Shown: positions 33,156-46,060 of the stretch, one piece after another
How positions within the stretch are numbered: position 1 is the stretch's first letter
Layout of the letters: each line of letters opens with the position of its first letter
NCBI GenBank assembly: GCA_029948255.1
Contig: JALIZF010001510.1
Location: 186,001-250,000 of the forward strand
Length of the DNA: 64,000 nt
Direction of reading: 5' to 3'
Origin: Telmatactis stephensoni
Lineage: Eukaryota > Cnidaria > Anthozoa > Actiniaria > Isophelliidae
Translations under genes and position numbers: made by a program
The notes under the pieces: generated by a model
What the model saw: the letters and a program-made list of their open reading frames with translations, nothing else
Database searches by the model: none
Told to the model about the DNA's origin: nothing

Positions 33156-35778
33156 AAAGGGGCTTAATACCACGTGTGCGTAGCACGAGTGGTATTCAGC
33201 CTCTTTCATAAAATACAAGCGGTATTTTCCATTAATTCTTTGAGAACTAAGGTAGAATTTCCTATTAATAACACACCTACAAAAAATACCCGTTTCTAAT
33301 CACAACTAGACGCATAACTGCGTGAACTCGGGCTTCTCTTTGAACGTTGCGATTTATCTGTTAGCTAAACGTTTGTGAGTGAGTAATTAAAATTCAAATA
33401 ACATTGTCCACTGGAAAAGTTGCATCATGATATCATATGAGTATAAGCCATTGTAATTTTAAAGACACACACCGTGTGTGACCGAGGGAGCGTTGCGTGA
33501 CTAAAGTGGGAAGTTAAAAATTGCTAAAATCACCTTAAAATGCAACCAAACCATCCAAAACCACAAAGAATTCAATACAACACTAAAATACAGGTAAAAG
33601 ATGTGATTTATTTTATTTTTGATAAATTTCTAAATTTGAATATATCGATCAAAGATTGGGCTATCTGTGCTGCGATCGAGGGAGACTACAAGCCATCCAG
33701 TCAAAATCATATTCCCTGGCTATAAATAAACTTTCCCATAAAGCGCTAACAGTAAATCCGTGAAATAATATTTTTCCATCGATCGCAAAAAATGTACCTT
33801 TGAGGACTTGGGTATATTTGAACGTATTACCTTATAAACAAACTGTCTAAGCTTTCTACTTTTATTGTTAAGGCTTTTCGTACTGGTATTCTACTCGGTT
33901 CACGATCACGTCGAGCGGGGGAGGGGTGCATGTAAAAGCCATTAGTCGTTCTTAGCGCGACCCCACTCTACCCCCTGAAGATTTGCCCTTTGCACGGTCG
34001 CGACCTGCTTACACTCGACACGCATGAGGAGCTTGGTTCGCTAGGGACCTTTCAGCGAGTATTTCACCTACAACAAGTTTGTTTTTGCAGGCCTTTGACA
34101 TTGACAAGGTAAAAGAAGTGTTCTCTTGTGTGATGTTGTGGTTTTAAACTCTTGTGTCCAAAAATTGAATCCTTGTCGAGAATATATATGCCATATATTA
34201 TTACTATGGAGGGGAATTTTTTTAAATCGTTTTCTTAGATCAAATAAATAATACACAACACCATTTGAGACGTTTCAACTTTATTTTAAATTATTTTCTC
34301 CTCTTTAGATATCACTCAGAAGTATAGCTTGGGCTCCCTGTGCTTGAACTTAGTAAGTAAACGATGTTTGTTCCTTATTTTTCTCCTATATACAAACACA
34401 TCTTTCAAAGTGTTTTTATTAAGGAATGGTTCAGGATTCGGGGTGGTTTGCAAAAGGTTTTAAGCGGAAAGTTGACACAGTCGTTTGTTTGACAACGATC
34501 GAAGTCTGCTGCTATGTCACTTTATGTTCCAAATTCGATACCAAATCTCGTGTGGATTTCATTTGCATTTATTTCTTTACTTTCGCTTTGGATTTTTGGG
34601 AAAAGTCTTTGTTATTCTCGACCTTATTTGGCTTTGTTGTATATTTGAGTCAGTGAAATTGAGCCGGATTTCTTGACAAATAAGCACTCGAAGACTTAGG
34701 CCTCGTTCAAACGAGAACGCAAGTCGATGCAAGTTTAATTTGACTTGAAACTTGCGTCTTCGTTTAAACAACGCTCCACGACGTAAGTCGTCGATGCAAG
34801 ATATTCAAAAACGTTCAAGAAAAATCAGGTAGCTGAAGGTGAACGAGAAAATCGGTTTTGTTTTTGTTTGAATTATTTGCAGAAGAGAAAATCTGCAGAG
34901 TTTCGGACTAAAAACAAGTGTGACTGTTCAAATGAGGAAAAACTTGCATCAGCTTGCGATCAAATTTGAGCAATTGCTCAAAGTGCTCGCAAGTAGATGC
35001 AAGTAAGCGCAAGTCGATGGAAGTTGGTGTAAAATATAATTTGTTTTAGATTTTATCTCCACAACGATATTGTACTAACATTCTATAAAACATGTGAAAG
35101 ATGAGTTGATCTCGATCATTTCTTATCGGATTCAGTCATTACAAGATTTTAAAAGCCACTTTAGAGTATCAGAGGCTATTTATATTCTTCTGACTATTGA
35201 TTATTTTTGGTCTCTCGACAAGTCCAAAATGATCGACCAAAATCGAGTTATAGTCCATTTACTCATTAGAGATTGCGGTAAATTAGATTAATGGACTTCC
35301 AAAACATACTGTACTATTTTCAAATGTTTTTTTCCTGTTACTAAGACATTCCTGATGTAAAAATACTACCAATGCCATCGGACAATTGTGAATAAACAAT
35401 TCGTGTTTGTGAATAGATATGCTTATTATTTATGCAAACTGATCGAGTGCATACATTAGATGATAGTGTATTATTCTGTTTCAGTCATTGTTATTAATAA
35501 GGTATGGACACGCAACTCCGACCGGAGTCTCCTCCGATACGAAGTAGCAGGCAGCCAGTCGAGGTGCTCCTGCACCCCGGCTGAACTGGGTGGGGAGGGT
35601 GGGTCGTGATCTCTATTCGGGCCCCGACTCTGATTTCTTGACCAAGTAATGCTTGCAAAGGCGTCCTTTTAATTTATATAAACTGGAAACCAATCAGAAC
35701 TGCCTATTTTTACCGCCACGGGACATTCCTTCGTGAAAGGGGTCATAAACAACATTCCCTCAACAGAATATACATATT
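33156..35778. other. Gene-poor stretch right of the LINE tail
   Basis: No gene recognised. A short palindrome around 33160-33215 is centred on GTGCGTAGCACGAG. A region at 34700-35035 repeats GCAAGT(C/A)GATGCAAGT motifs in both orientations and may be a decayed element. Confidence 0.45.
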
Positions 35779-38268
35779 AGACCTTTTTGCGATAACAAAC
35801 ATTCTCGACATCTCGTGCAGATAAAACAAAAGAACTTTTTATTAATCATGACATCTTGAATATTGCATTGTTCAAGGCTCGTGGAATGTTTGTACCTAGT
35901 TGAGCGTTGAACATATAATTTTAAATGTAAACACAAAATAAACTAAAAGGGATTTGTTTTCACTCCATGTTATATGTTATGCCTACTGCGTTTAGACATG
36001 TACTCACGGTTCTGACTACCGAGTATTCGATATGCTAATTTAGGCCCCGTAAACACATAGGACTATTGAAGTCCACACGAAAACGATGAACGTTACACGA
36101 AAACGATGAACGTTTTCGAATCCTTTTAGAGTCGTCAATACGTATGCGGTTTCGTTTGTAAACGTATACTTTTTAACCGTTTAGCTCCGTCCACACGCGA
36201 ACGCTTTGTGAATGTTCCATTGATAATTCGTCAGCGCTCTCCACACGAAAACGGAGTTTTCGAAAGTATCCACTTTAGAGAACGACTTCGAAAATATTCC
36301 TTTACGGTGAGCGTTTTCATCGCTTTCGTGTGGATGGAAGACCTAAACGCATAAAAAAGTATATGTTTTGGAACTATGAAAACATAAAGATAGCTGCCAG
36401 GAAATCCCTTTATACCTTTGCTTTCAATAAATTCACATAAGCTTTGGCACTCCCGTCTCACTGTTTAGCATACTAACCAGTACTTGCGGTCACTTCATAT
36501 TGGTTTGTGTGTGTATACAGACCTGTATACATATCAGGGGATACCTCACACATTGAAAATTCCATCTTGAACAACGAATCCTCGAAAAAGTAAAATGATA
36601 AGATTGCATGGGGTTCGGGGATCGATCATAAATGTCAGTGTAATTACAGCATTAAATAATATATGAGTATATACGGCGCGCAGAATCGTCCAAAATTATG
36701 ACACTAAGTTTGAACAGATAAATGTTGGTTGACAGCGTTACATCGCGTTAGATGATATTTCTCTTCTCAACACAAAAAACTGGGTCAAAGACTACACAAA
36801 TCGTTTGAAGACCAAAAACCCAGTCGAAGACTAAAAAAAAAACTTGTTAAAAGGCAGAAAAAACTCGATCGAAGACAAAAACTTGGTCCAAGACAAAAAC
36901 TTAGTCCAAGACAAAAACTTAGTCCAAGACTAATAGCTCGGTCGATGTCAAAAAACTCGGTCGAAAACTAAAAAAAATCTAAATTAGGTCTAAGAACAAA
37001 GATCTAATAGTCAAAGGTATCAGTTTCGTACTCTGTTTAGAGCAGCATTTGTATGATGTAAAAGAGACCTTGATCACCATGCAATGATCGTATTAAAGTC
37101 CCTTGATGCGTTCCTTGCCGTGACCGTGCCGTTTTCACAGTCTTACAAAAATTGCTCTAAATCGTCTTTTCTCCTGTGAGGACGTGTATAAAATTGTAAC
37201 TAAAGATCATGCTTTTAGAGTAGTTTTTGTCTAGCTGTGGAAAACTCACGACACGCGAGTAACAGTTCTTCAATGGTGCACTGTTCCCTTTTCAGTCTTA
37301 CCACATTTCAAACTCTTCTTCTCTTTCTTCTATCTTTAGCATACAAAAATATTCTGAGGATCGCCGGCTATAAGTACGACGATCTCTTTAATTTTCCCGC
37401 CATTATTGCGATCGCAATTATGGTCGAGATTCGCAAAACACTGTGGATTTCTTTCTTTCAGACCAGTTATGGTACAATTTGCCAACAGCATAAATTGATT
37501 CGAATGACTAAACAAAAAGGGAAATAAGTGATCTTTTACTGATTACAATATATGCAACGTGGATCGACATTCCGCATCAGAAACACTTTCACGATTGTTC
37601 AGTTGATTGCATCACCCTATCTCTTCCTGACTCCTTTAGTAGAGATGAATACAGGCAAAGGCGAAGTGAAAGCAATCGTGTAGATGAAGAACTGTTTAGT
37701 TGTTTATATTTACATTTACGTTTAGGCCTTCGACACGAAAGCGATGGAAACGCTCACCGTAAAGGAATATTTTCGAAAACTTCTCCAAAGTGGATATATA
37801 CTGTACTTTCGAAAACTCGATCCGTTTTCGTGTGGAGAGCGCTGACATTGATTAATTATCAATGGAACTAAACGGTTAAAAAGTATACGTTTACAAATGA
37901 AACCGCATATGTATTGACGACTCTAAAAGGATTCGAAAACGTTCATCGTTGTCGTGTAACGGTCATCGTTTTCGTGTGGACTTCAATAGTCCTATGTGTT
38001 TACGGGGCCTAAATTAGCATATCGAATACTCGGTAGTCAGAACTGTGAGTACATGTCTAAACGCAGTACGCATAATAACATGGAGTGAAAACAAATCCCT
38101 TTTAGTTTACTTTGTGCTTACATTTAAAATTATATGTTCAACGCTCAACTAGGTACAAACGTTCCACGAGCCTTGAACAATGAATATTCAAGATGTCATG
38201 ATTAATAAAAAGTTCTTTTGTTTTATCTGCACGAGATGTCGAGAATGTTTGTTATCGCAAAAAGGTCT
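35779..38268. mobile_element. 2.5-kb element with about 550-bp inverted arms
   Basis: The left arm (35779-36350) is mirrored by the right arm (37719-38268), including AGACCTTTTTGCGATAACAA at the ends and the inner blocks AACGATGAACGTTTTCG and TAGGACTATTGAAGTCCACA. ATT flanks both ends (35776-35778 and 38269-38271), a possible 3-bp duplication. The 1.4-kb spacer has no recognised gene but holds a 17-bp minisatellite (36770-36985). Confidence 0.75.
36770..36985 (+). repeat. Degenerate 17-21-bp minisatellite
   Basis: Units such as AAAACTTAGTCCAAGAC and AACTCGGTCGAAGAC repeat about ten times. It lies inside the spacer of the 35779-38268 element. Confidence 0.7.
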
Positions 38269-38423
38269 ATTCAATGACTTTGCATAGTTGGGACTTGATC
38301 AAGTACTAAGACCATGCAGTTATTAATGCAAACTAGACGCACTCGTGCGTTCACTCGTGTCCATGTGAAAGGGAGCCCAAAATTGGCTTGAAAAGGACAT
38401 TTAGATTAGCTGCCGCTAGAGTA

Positions 38424-38704
38424 AGGCCCAGGGCAAACGTCGAATCTTAGTCGAATTTAATTCGTCGAACCTATTTATTTTGAAATAGGCGCATGAATGG
38501 TGCGACGTTTGCTGCAATTAAATTCGACTCAAATTAATTGATTCGACTCTAGCATGGGTTCGACTTGCCAAGTCGGATAATGCGACAGCGGTTCGGCACA
38601 GGAGCGACGTTTGCTACCACGCTGGAATGAAGTCGACTCTTTGTCGCACCTATTTTAAATGTACGTATTCGACGCGACTTAGATTCGACGTTTGCCCTAG
38701 GCCT
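38424..38704. mobile_element. 281-bp MITE with GGCAAACGTCGAAT termini
   Basis: AGGCCCAGGGCAAACGTCGA on the left is mirrored by TCGACGTTTGCCCTAGGCCT on the right, with further pairing of TTAGTCG and CGACTTAG. No coding capacity and no clear target duplication. Confidence 0.7.
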
Positions 38705-38854
38705 GACTGACCCGGAGTAGTAAAGACCTTTTTTGGATCCGCTATCAAACTAAAGAAATTAAACTTTTGTAAGCTCAACAACTTCAAAAAATAGGAGCTT
38801 GTTATCGTCGACCAACGGGTGATGCCGGATCAAACGGTCCGTCCTTATCTGATA

Positions 38855-40371
38855 AGGGTCTGAATGGGGGGATCACCATATCAGTTAACAGCTAAATTTT
38901 CCATTATTTGTCAGTTATCAGTTAAATATTCGGAATTTCACAGTTATCAGTTAAACTCGTGTTAATACTTAAAAGAAACTAATTTCTTTAGATTATATAT
39001 GTAAATAAAATAGATATTAGGGCAACCATGATACCAATTTTGAGTATGTGCAGTGTTCTTCTTTCGTTGAGAGAAAATAGCCTGTGGTAATTAACCACTT
39101 ACTACATTGTACACTATACTTCTACCATGGCACGGTTGTTCTTGTACAAATCGGACAAGAATATTTAGGTTCGATTTTCGTCAAGCCAAGCGCAGCGTCG
39201 AAATTCGATTTGGTTCGACATAGTATTTAATAATTAATTCAGTATCCGAGCTACAGGTTTTCATTATCACATGTTGACCTTCCTACAGTAGGCTTTTCGC
39301 GATTGTGCTTGCATAATTTTTGGCATAATTTTGATAAAAGAGCATAATTTTTGCCGATCCGCTTTTTGCGATTGTGCTGGCATAATATTTGGCATAATTT
39401 GGAAAAGAGCATAATTTTTGCCGATTTCATCAAATGAGCAGTGCTAGCATAATTTAGGATGAATAAGCCCCTCAGGGATATTTTGGTTCGTATTTTTGCT
39501 GCGGAGGAGTTTTTGGACAAGTATGTACAGTAGATTGTAGGCCCAGCGCTCTCCTAAATCAAGATGACTACACATACACCCATTGGGCTTATTTTCACAT
39601 CGCGATCGCTGTAAATGCACTCGCACGATTTTGTTCAAAATCACTACAAATGAAAACTCAACAATTTAGTTGGTAAGCTTTGTTTTGTCATTGTTAGAGT
39701 ACTTACAATATATCCGTGCAAAACTTTGTAAGAAATTGCACTAATTTGCACTAATTAAACAATAGAAAACAAAGTATATTTCGCGCTATTTAGTACAATT
39801 TAGTCAGTTGGCTGACTTTTTCACGGACGTATTGTAAGCACTTCTTAGTCAATACAAATTTTCAGACATTTACAATGTTTGGCCACTAAGCAAGATTTTA
39901 CAAATTGGACTACCTGTGAATCCACGAGTTACCTACGTATTTGATTGGTTTATTGGTCAGACATTCGTAATGAATTTTGATAGAATCCTGTAGGGTGCCA
40001 GAGATCTGCTGTTTGTAGAATGGTGGTCAAAAAACAAACAAACAAAAATTGTTGGTCTTGCAAGAGTAGAAAATGAGCATCTCAGATTTCATTTTCATCA
40101 ATATTTAACCACACTGATTCTCGGTGACTGTTACTATAAATCCCCTCCCTTGGGGCCACAATGCAGGAAATGACCAAGAAATGGACGTCGAATAAGCTAA
40201 AAGGTAGTTCTAAAACAGAATTTAAATGATGCTGGTTTTCTTCAAAAATGCAAATCACAGTTAACAGTTATTTCATTAGTATCAGTTAACAGCTTTGAAA
40301 AATAAAAACTCTCAGTTAACAGTTAATTTAAAAGCCTTTTCTCAGTTAACAGTTAACCCCATTCAGACCCT
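38855..40371. mobile_element. 1.5-kb non-autonomous TIR element with CTGATA duplication
   Basis: The ends AGGGTCTGAATGGGG and CCCCATTCAGACCCT are inverted. CTGATA flanks both sides (38849-38854 and 40372-40377). Repeated CAGTTAACAG motifs lie just inside both termini. No transposase-like frame is present. A tandem duplication of about 80 bp containing GAGCATAATTTTTGCCGAT is at 39290-39425. Confidence 0.75.
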
Positions 40372-40377
40372 CTGATA

Positions 40378-40805
40378 TTATTGTCAATTTGTCTGTCAGC
40401 AGCTTGTTTCTCTGTCAGCAGCGTGTTTGCCTTTGTCCTTCTATTATCATGGGTATTATATATATATCTCACATGCAAAAATATTACCTGCGAATATACC
40501 AGTTTATTCAACTTCAATATTTCACTATATATCTAAATTGTTTGTTGTAAAGACTTCTACAGCGGCGTTTTTGACACAATAACAAATCGTGTATTTTTTC
40601 GTTCATGTTTCAGAAGTTTTGAACAGGAATCAAGTTCTCGAGTGATTCGTTATAAATACTTAGGTCGCATCGTACATTCATAAAAATCCGGGCTCAAAAG
40701 TTTGCAATTTGTGAGTGAGTGAGTGAACAAATGAGTGAGTGAGTGACACATTTGCATATCCTGCCCCCTCACAATAACTCGTGAATTTGTAATCCACGAG
40801 TTGAA
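40378..40805. other. Unique sequence upstream of array copy 3
   Basis: It contains GTGAGTGA tandem motifs near 40710-40745 and no gene. Similarity to the other array upstream regions starts only at about 40806. Confidence 0.55.
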
Positions 40806-40965
40806 AATTCCATCGGGGATTGGGCGAGGGGGACTATTTAATTAGGGGACAACGATATGTGAATGGAGAGGAATGAACAATCCAAGTGAAAACAATAAAT
40901 GGCGAAACAAACTAAAGTATAGTAGTCACTGTTTACTCTTTCAGAATCTACAAGTCATTGTCAAA

Positions 40966-43695
40966 ATGAGCTACCTCCACAAACCCCACTCCAAACCCTT
41001 AGAACACAGGACACCATTCCAACTTCTCCACGCACATGTTGACGCCCATCCTGACAAAGAAGCCTTTGTCTTCCGTGATGAAAAGATGAACAGAGTATCT
41101 CTCACCTTCCAAGAATATGAGATAAAGTCCCGATTCCTCGCTGCTGCCTTGCTCGAGATAGGTCTGGTACGAGGTGATAGAGTTCTTGTAATGTTACCAA
41201 CGAATATTGAGTTTGTCCTCTTTCACATGGCTCTAAACAGGATTGGTGCACTTAGTTTTCCCTCTGGAGAAGATACCTTCCCAAATATCAAAAACCTGGC
41301 TTGCGTGATTGCTCGGACTGAATCCACTACGCCTAACCACCATCAAGCAATGAAGACTACCCAAGCCTTTCTTGAGGGAAATAAGCTGAAAGCGGCGGTG
41401 GCGGTCAGCCCTAGTACTGGTCCATTGGATCATGATAAGGTTTACCTCTATGAAAAGCTCTTACAAATGGGCCAGACCAACCCTGACTGTCACAACGCAG
41501 TACAAAGAGCTGAAAGTGCCGTCCAGATGGATGATGCAGCGTTTGTTCTGTTCACATCAGGAACCACCTCCACCCCTAAACCAATCCAGTATACAAACCA
41601 TGGGTTCATCAATGGAGCAATTGATGAAACGGTGACTTTTGACAAAGAAACGATTTTTTTCGCCGATTCGCCTTTTGACTGGGTAACCGGATTATGCCTG
41701 GGCATTGGCGGTGTCATAGCGAAAGGCTCAACCTTGGTGTCTTTCCCTCCCAAACTTGCATTTCAAGGAGGAATGGTACAAATTATCATGAAAACCATCG
41801 TGGAAGAAAGCTGTACCCAAGCATTCTTCGCGTCTTACTTTCTTCACGACATGACGACGTGTAATGAAATTGTTGACATGGATCTGAGTAAGCTGAAATT
41901 TGCTCACACTGGTGGTCAGCCAACTGCAGTCGCTCTTCTAAAGAAAATCTTCCTACTTTTGCCTCAGTTGACGATCATCGATGGCTATGGATCAACTGAG
42001 GTCGCCCTAGCATTTAGCCAACAGTTCACAAAGAATAATATCGATACGTCTGAGTATGGAGTAATGGATGTTATGGATGGATTGGAATTGAAGATAGTAG
42101 ATGAGGAGGGACAGATTGTACCACTTAATACCAAAGGTATGAAACGACTTAAGGTGATCACCCATTGAGGACAGATTTTTATAGGTGTCGATTGTTTTGA
42201 GTCATTTGATAGATTTCCTAAGGGTTCTGTAGGTTCTAAAGCGGTTATTATAGGTAGCATGTACCTATCTTTCTGTTTTATCATTTCCATGTTAATATAA
42301 AATATTTGAGATGTAACGCGCGCGCTGATTGGCTGGCTACCATGTTTGTATCAGCGGACAGAGACATAACCCGCTCAAAAAACGTCGAAAATATTTTATA
42401 AAAGCAATATAAAACGATCGCTCGTGTCTCTGTACTGTGATATAAACACTCTGGAAGATGTAAAGCACTCGAAAAGCAAGAGAAATACTCGGCTACGCCT
42501 CGTGTTCCTAAGCTTGCTTTTCTCTTGCTCTATATCTTCCATTGTGTTTATATCACAGTACAGAGACATGCGCGCGCGTTTTATATTCCTTAAAAATATA
42601 AAATAAGTAATTGTGGTACTCAATAAAATTAAAGCATAGATTCGATATAACGCGTGCTCTGATTGGCCAGAAAACTATGCACTATTGTAGAAATAGTAAA
42701 CGAGGCAGACTGCTGCCGAGTTTTCTATTTCTTTTATAAAATACAAATTCAAGTTTTATTTTCTTTTTGTGTTGGAGAAAGTTTGAAAATGTGCGCGCGC
42801 GACACGCGTCCTTTGGCCAATCATAGCGCGCGTTATATCATAGTTATTTTAATTATAATTGCCCATGGGCCGCACCGCGCGCGCTATCTTCGTCATCCGA
42901 TTTCAATATAGCGACACACATAACCCACACTTTGAAAGGTTGAACAAAGTATGAACTATTTCGACATGGGCTGCATGGCTCCGGTTTTAACTTTCTAGGC
43001 TCTGATATATATCAATTAGTCATCAGAAAGCCACTTGCCCGGGCTTGGGCGTGTTGGGATTTACTTTCCCAGTTTTAAAAATTGTGCACGAATTACGACA
43101 TGGGTGTCAATTATTAGCAACAATGGCTAGGAGTCGGGAGTTGTTCATGTGTCCATAGCGTTACTTTGTCTGTCTTCGTCTCACAGGTGAACTGTGTGCA
43201 CGATCAGCCTGGGTCTCATTTTCTAACTGGGACTTGATGCTAATCGACGATAAGTCAACCACAGGTCTTGGAAAGAATGGCTGGCACTTCTCAAAGGATG
43301 CAGCCTCTCTTGATGAAAATGGAAAGCTTAGACTTCATGGCAGAATGGATGACATGATTAAATGCGGCACTGAATCTATCTCCCCTTATGGCATTGAAGA
43401 CCTTCTGTTGGAACACCCTGATGTCAAGAATGTATGCGTTGTGGGTGTTCCTGATCAGCGGTTGTTCGAAAAATTATGTGCGTGTATCATCCTGAAAGAA
43501 GATAAGCAAAGCAATCAAGAGCATCTTGAAAAAGAGATCGACGATTGGTGTACAGAGAAGTGTAAGAGGACGACAAGAGGGTCACTATGGAAACCACGTC
43601 ATTATGTTTTTGTTGATAGTTTTCCACTTACCAGAACTGGTAAGTTAAGTAGAAGGCTGGTTCGAGAAATGGCCGTGAAAAAACTGGGACTCTGA
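40966..43695 (+). CDS. Acyl-CoA-synthetase-like AMP-binding protein, array copy 3 (intact, altered promoter)
   Basis: Exons 40966-42136 and 43187-43695 encode 559 residues with all adenylation motifs intact. ATG 40966 is chosen because it matches the start in the other copies; an in-frame ATG at 40873 would add 31 residues, but it opens only because two bases are missing just before the start. Pocket segments differ again: 'GAIDETVTFDKETIFFAD', A4 'SPFDWVTGLCLGIGG', and before A5 'IIDGYGSTEVALAFSQQ', replacing 'M(N/S)LV(G)'. The upstream region lacks the TATAAAAA block of its paralogues because homology stops at about 40806. The intron (1050 bp) holds two palindromic elements. Confidence 0.87.
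42312..42598. repeat. Palindromic element with CTCGGCTACGCCTCG core, intron of copy 3
   Basis: The arm TCTCTGTACTGTGATATAAA pairs with TTTATATCACAGTACAGAGA, and CTTGCTTTTCTCTTGC pairs with GCAAGAGAAA blocks, around CTCGGCTACGCCTCGTG. The outer edges carry CGCGCGCGCTGATTGGC and GCGCGCGCGTTTTATA. Confidence 0.7.
42642..42846. mobile_element. MITE-like element with GCTCTGATTGGCC ends, intron of copy 3
   Basis: ATAACGCGTGCTCTGATTGG on the left is mirrored by GGCCAATCATAGCGCGCGTTAT on the right with small mismatches. The interior has no gene. Confidence 0.6.
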
Positions 43696-46060
43696 ACAAT
43701 ATGTCTTTGACTATTTGGCCATTAATACCTGTAATAATATGATAACTATTATCACCATTACTTATTTAGTAATTTACGTAGGGACTGCTCATTATTTATG
43801 CTAGGGGACGAGCTGAAGGACAAAAATTGAAAAATATAAAACAATTCACTGCCCCCTCTCCAACCATTGTCCTCGAGTTCTTATATAGAATTCACACTTT
43901 TTTATTAATTTCTTTACTATTAAACCATTAGATATTTAATTTTTTGACACACTCGTTTTTCCAATCATCCAGCTGTATAGGAGCGCGATTTTAGGGATCA
44001 AAACCAAAAATGCTTATCATCAAGAGACCGACGGGAACTTGTTCATATGAAGTTCTAAAATGGCAAGAGTTTTCTGTCAATTCAAAAGAAAGTATATTTT
44101 GAGGACTACCTAAGTCATGTCACTAAGCCGTAGTGATGATGTTGTTGTTGATGATGTTGATGATGATGATGATGATGATAATGATGATGATGATGATGAT
44201 GATGATTATGGTAGTGGGGAACATGATGGTGATGAATATAGTGACAATGGAGATGATAAGAAACGATGACATGCCCATTAGTATAAATGACTGCTGTGAC
44301 ATGTTTATAATTATGATATTATAAATATGTATTTTGTTCATTTTATTGCTCTTTAGGAAAAGAAATATACTCCTCTCTAAACTCTCATTATTGCCTTACA
44401 TTCCTTATTAGTTTTTCAAGACCGAAATGTAATTTCAATACCCCTACTTCCTTCTGTCCAATTTTTTTATGCTCCCCTTCATTTCCCTTCAGCCTCAGAT
44501 ACAAATAGTGAACAGTACATTCGATCTACTTTTGGCTTAAATAGCATTTTTTATAATTCCTTATCTCGTTTAATTCTTTTTATTTCTTCTTCTTCTCGTA
44601 TTAACGCATAATTTAGGAGGGCTTAATTTAAAATGCTGGGCAACCAGTACATGTCACTCAGTTAATAGTAAAGTTATCATTAGCATTATTGTTATTAACA
44701 TTCCAAACCAAACCAGACCCAACCCACCTAACCCAAGCCAAGCCAACCCAAACCAAATAAATAAATAAACAACGGCAAAGAATTTCGTCCAGTTCGTGAC
44801 GATGGTTATCTTTTGTTATTATTTTTGTTATTCGCTTGTCGTTTCACTCTTCCAAGACCTTTAGTCAAGTATTTGTATTTCTGTGAGTTTTGTTTGTTTT
44901 GTTTGTGTGTTTGTTTGTGTTTCTTAGTTTCACGAGTTTTTCTTCCTCAAAGGATTTTTGAGTCCAGTCCTCCTCCTCCTCATTATCATTATTAGAGAAA
45001 TTCTTCGTCACAGGGACATTGCACATCACGTCAATGGGCCCAGAGTCTAGACGTCCACTGTCCACTGCCCACTCCATATTTAATTTTAGCCTGTGTTATT
45101 ATTGGAAAACCGCCACTATTGTTAATTGCAGCGCCATAAGACTCATCAAGAACTTAGTGATCAGGTAGGACATCTTTTCTACATACTGGTAGCGGTTTAT
45201 TTGCTAACATTTTGACAAAGTCTCTGAAGATATGTCAAAGACCCCTGATAAAGGAAGACGCCAATTTCAAGGTATAGAAGTTTTAACATTTGTGAACACT
45301 AACCACAGTGTCTCGTTCCAATGTAATGTCTCGTGACGCAACTAATGGAGGGAGAATTTCTTCTTTCAAATTATTGCAAAGCTGTAGCTGATGTGTTATG
45401 TGATCCTCAGACTGGTCAAAGTGATCAAAATATGACTTCTTCTTTGGAATGTAACATATACAATTAATACATTTAATGCAGATCAGCCTGCATAGGTCGC
45501 TTTGCTTCGCGGGTCGGCAGAATACTGAATGTTTAATAGTCAAGTTACGAAATATGCTTCCCTTGCCACATACAAAGGATCTTTAACCAGGCTACGTGCT
45601 AAACCTTTTGTCTTGTTATGAATGACTGAGCTCCATGCACGTAGCCTTGACTTGATACTTTTGTAAGTGTATCCTGGAAGTCGGCTATTCGTCTATTGAC
45701 CTTTTTGGAATCTGCTCAAACACAAAATCCGCTTTCATTGCTTTTGAACCCTTCGCCTCCACGGACTCACTCATGCAGAAAGTGAAACAAGCAGCGACAG
45801 AAAACAAATCAAATCAAAACAAGGATTTAACATTAGTATTAGGTACCAATTGGCCGTATACAAGCTAGAAAACAAAGAAACTATAATGTAGGACGAATAT
45901 AAAAATTCTATCGGGGATTGGGGGAGGGGGCTAGTTAGGAAACAACGATATGTGAATGGAGAGGAATGAATAATCCAAGTGAAAACAATAAATGGCGAAA
46001 CAAACTAAAGTATAGTAGTCACTGTTTACTCTTTCAGAATCTACAAGTCATTGGCACAAT
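43696..46060. repeat. Array intergenic block after copy 3 and 5' region of copy 4
   Basis: Uninterrupted version of the repeated intergenic unit and the best reference for insertions elsewhere. The (GAT)n tract is at 44131-44205 and TATAAAAA at 45898-45905. No exon recognised. Confidence 0.75.
45898..45905 (+). promoter_or_regulatory. TATAAAAA box upstream of copy 4
   Basis: It lies 163 bp before the ATG, in the block shared with copies 1, 2 and 5. Confidence 0.4.

Noticed and set aside
34700..35035. Region with repeated GCAAGTCGATGCAAGT motifs, possible MITE
   Set aside because: A left-end GGCCTCGTTCAAACGAG has no convincing mirrored right end.
36770..36985. CRISPR-like regularly spaced repeat
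   Set aside because: Units are contiguous and degenerate without unique spacers; it is a eukaryotic minisatellite.
37237..37527. 96-residue frame inside the inverted-repeat element spacer
   Set aside because: No recognisable domain, no splice or start context, and a composition like the surrounding AT-rich DNA.
40873..40965. N-terminal extension of array copy 3
   Set aside because: It is out of frame or interrupted in paralogues with the same upstream sequence, and it crosses the conserved CTCTTTCAG.
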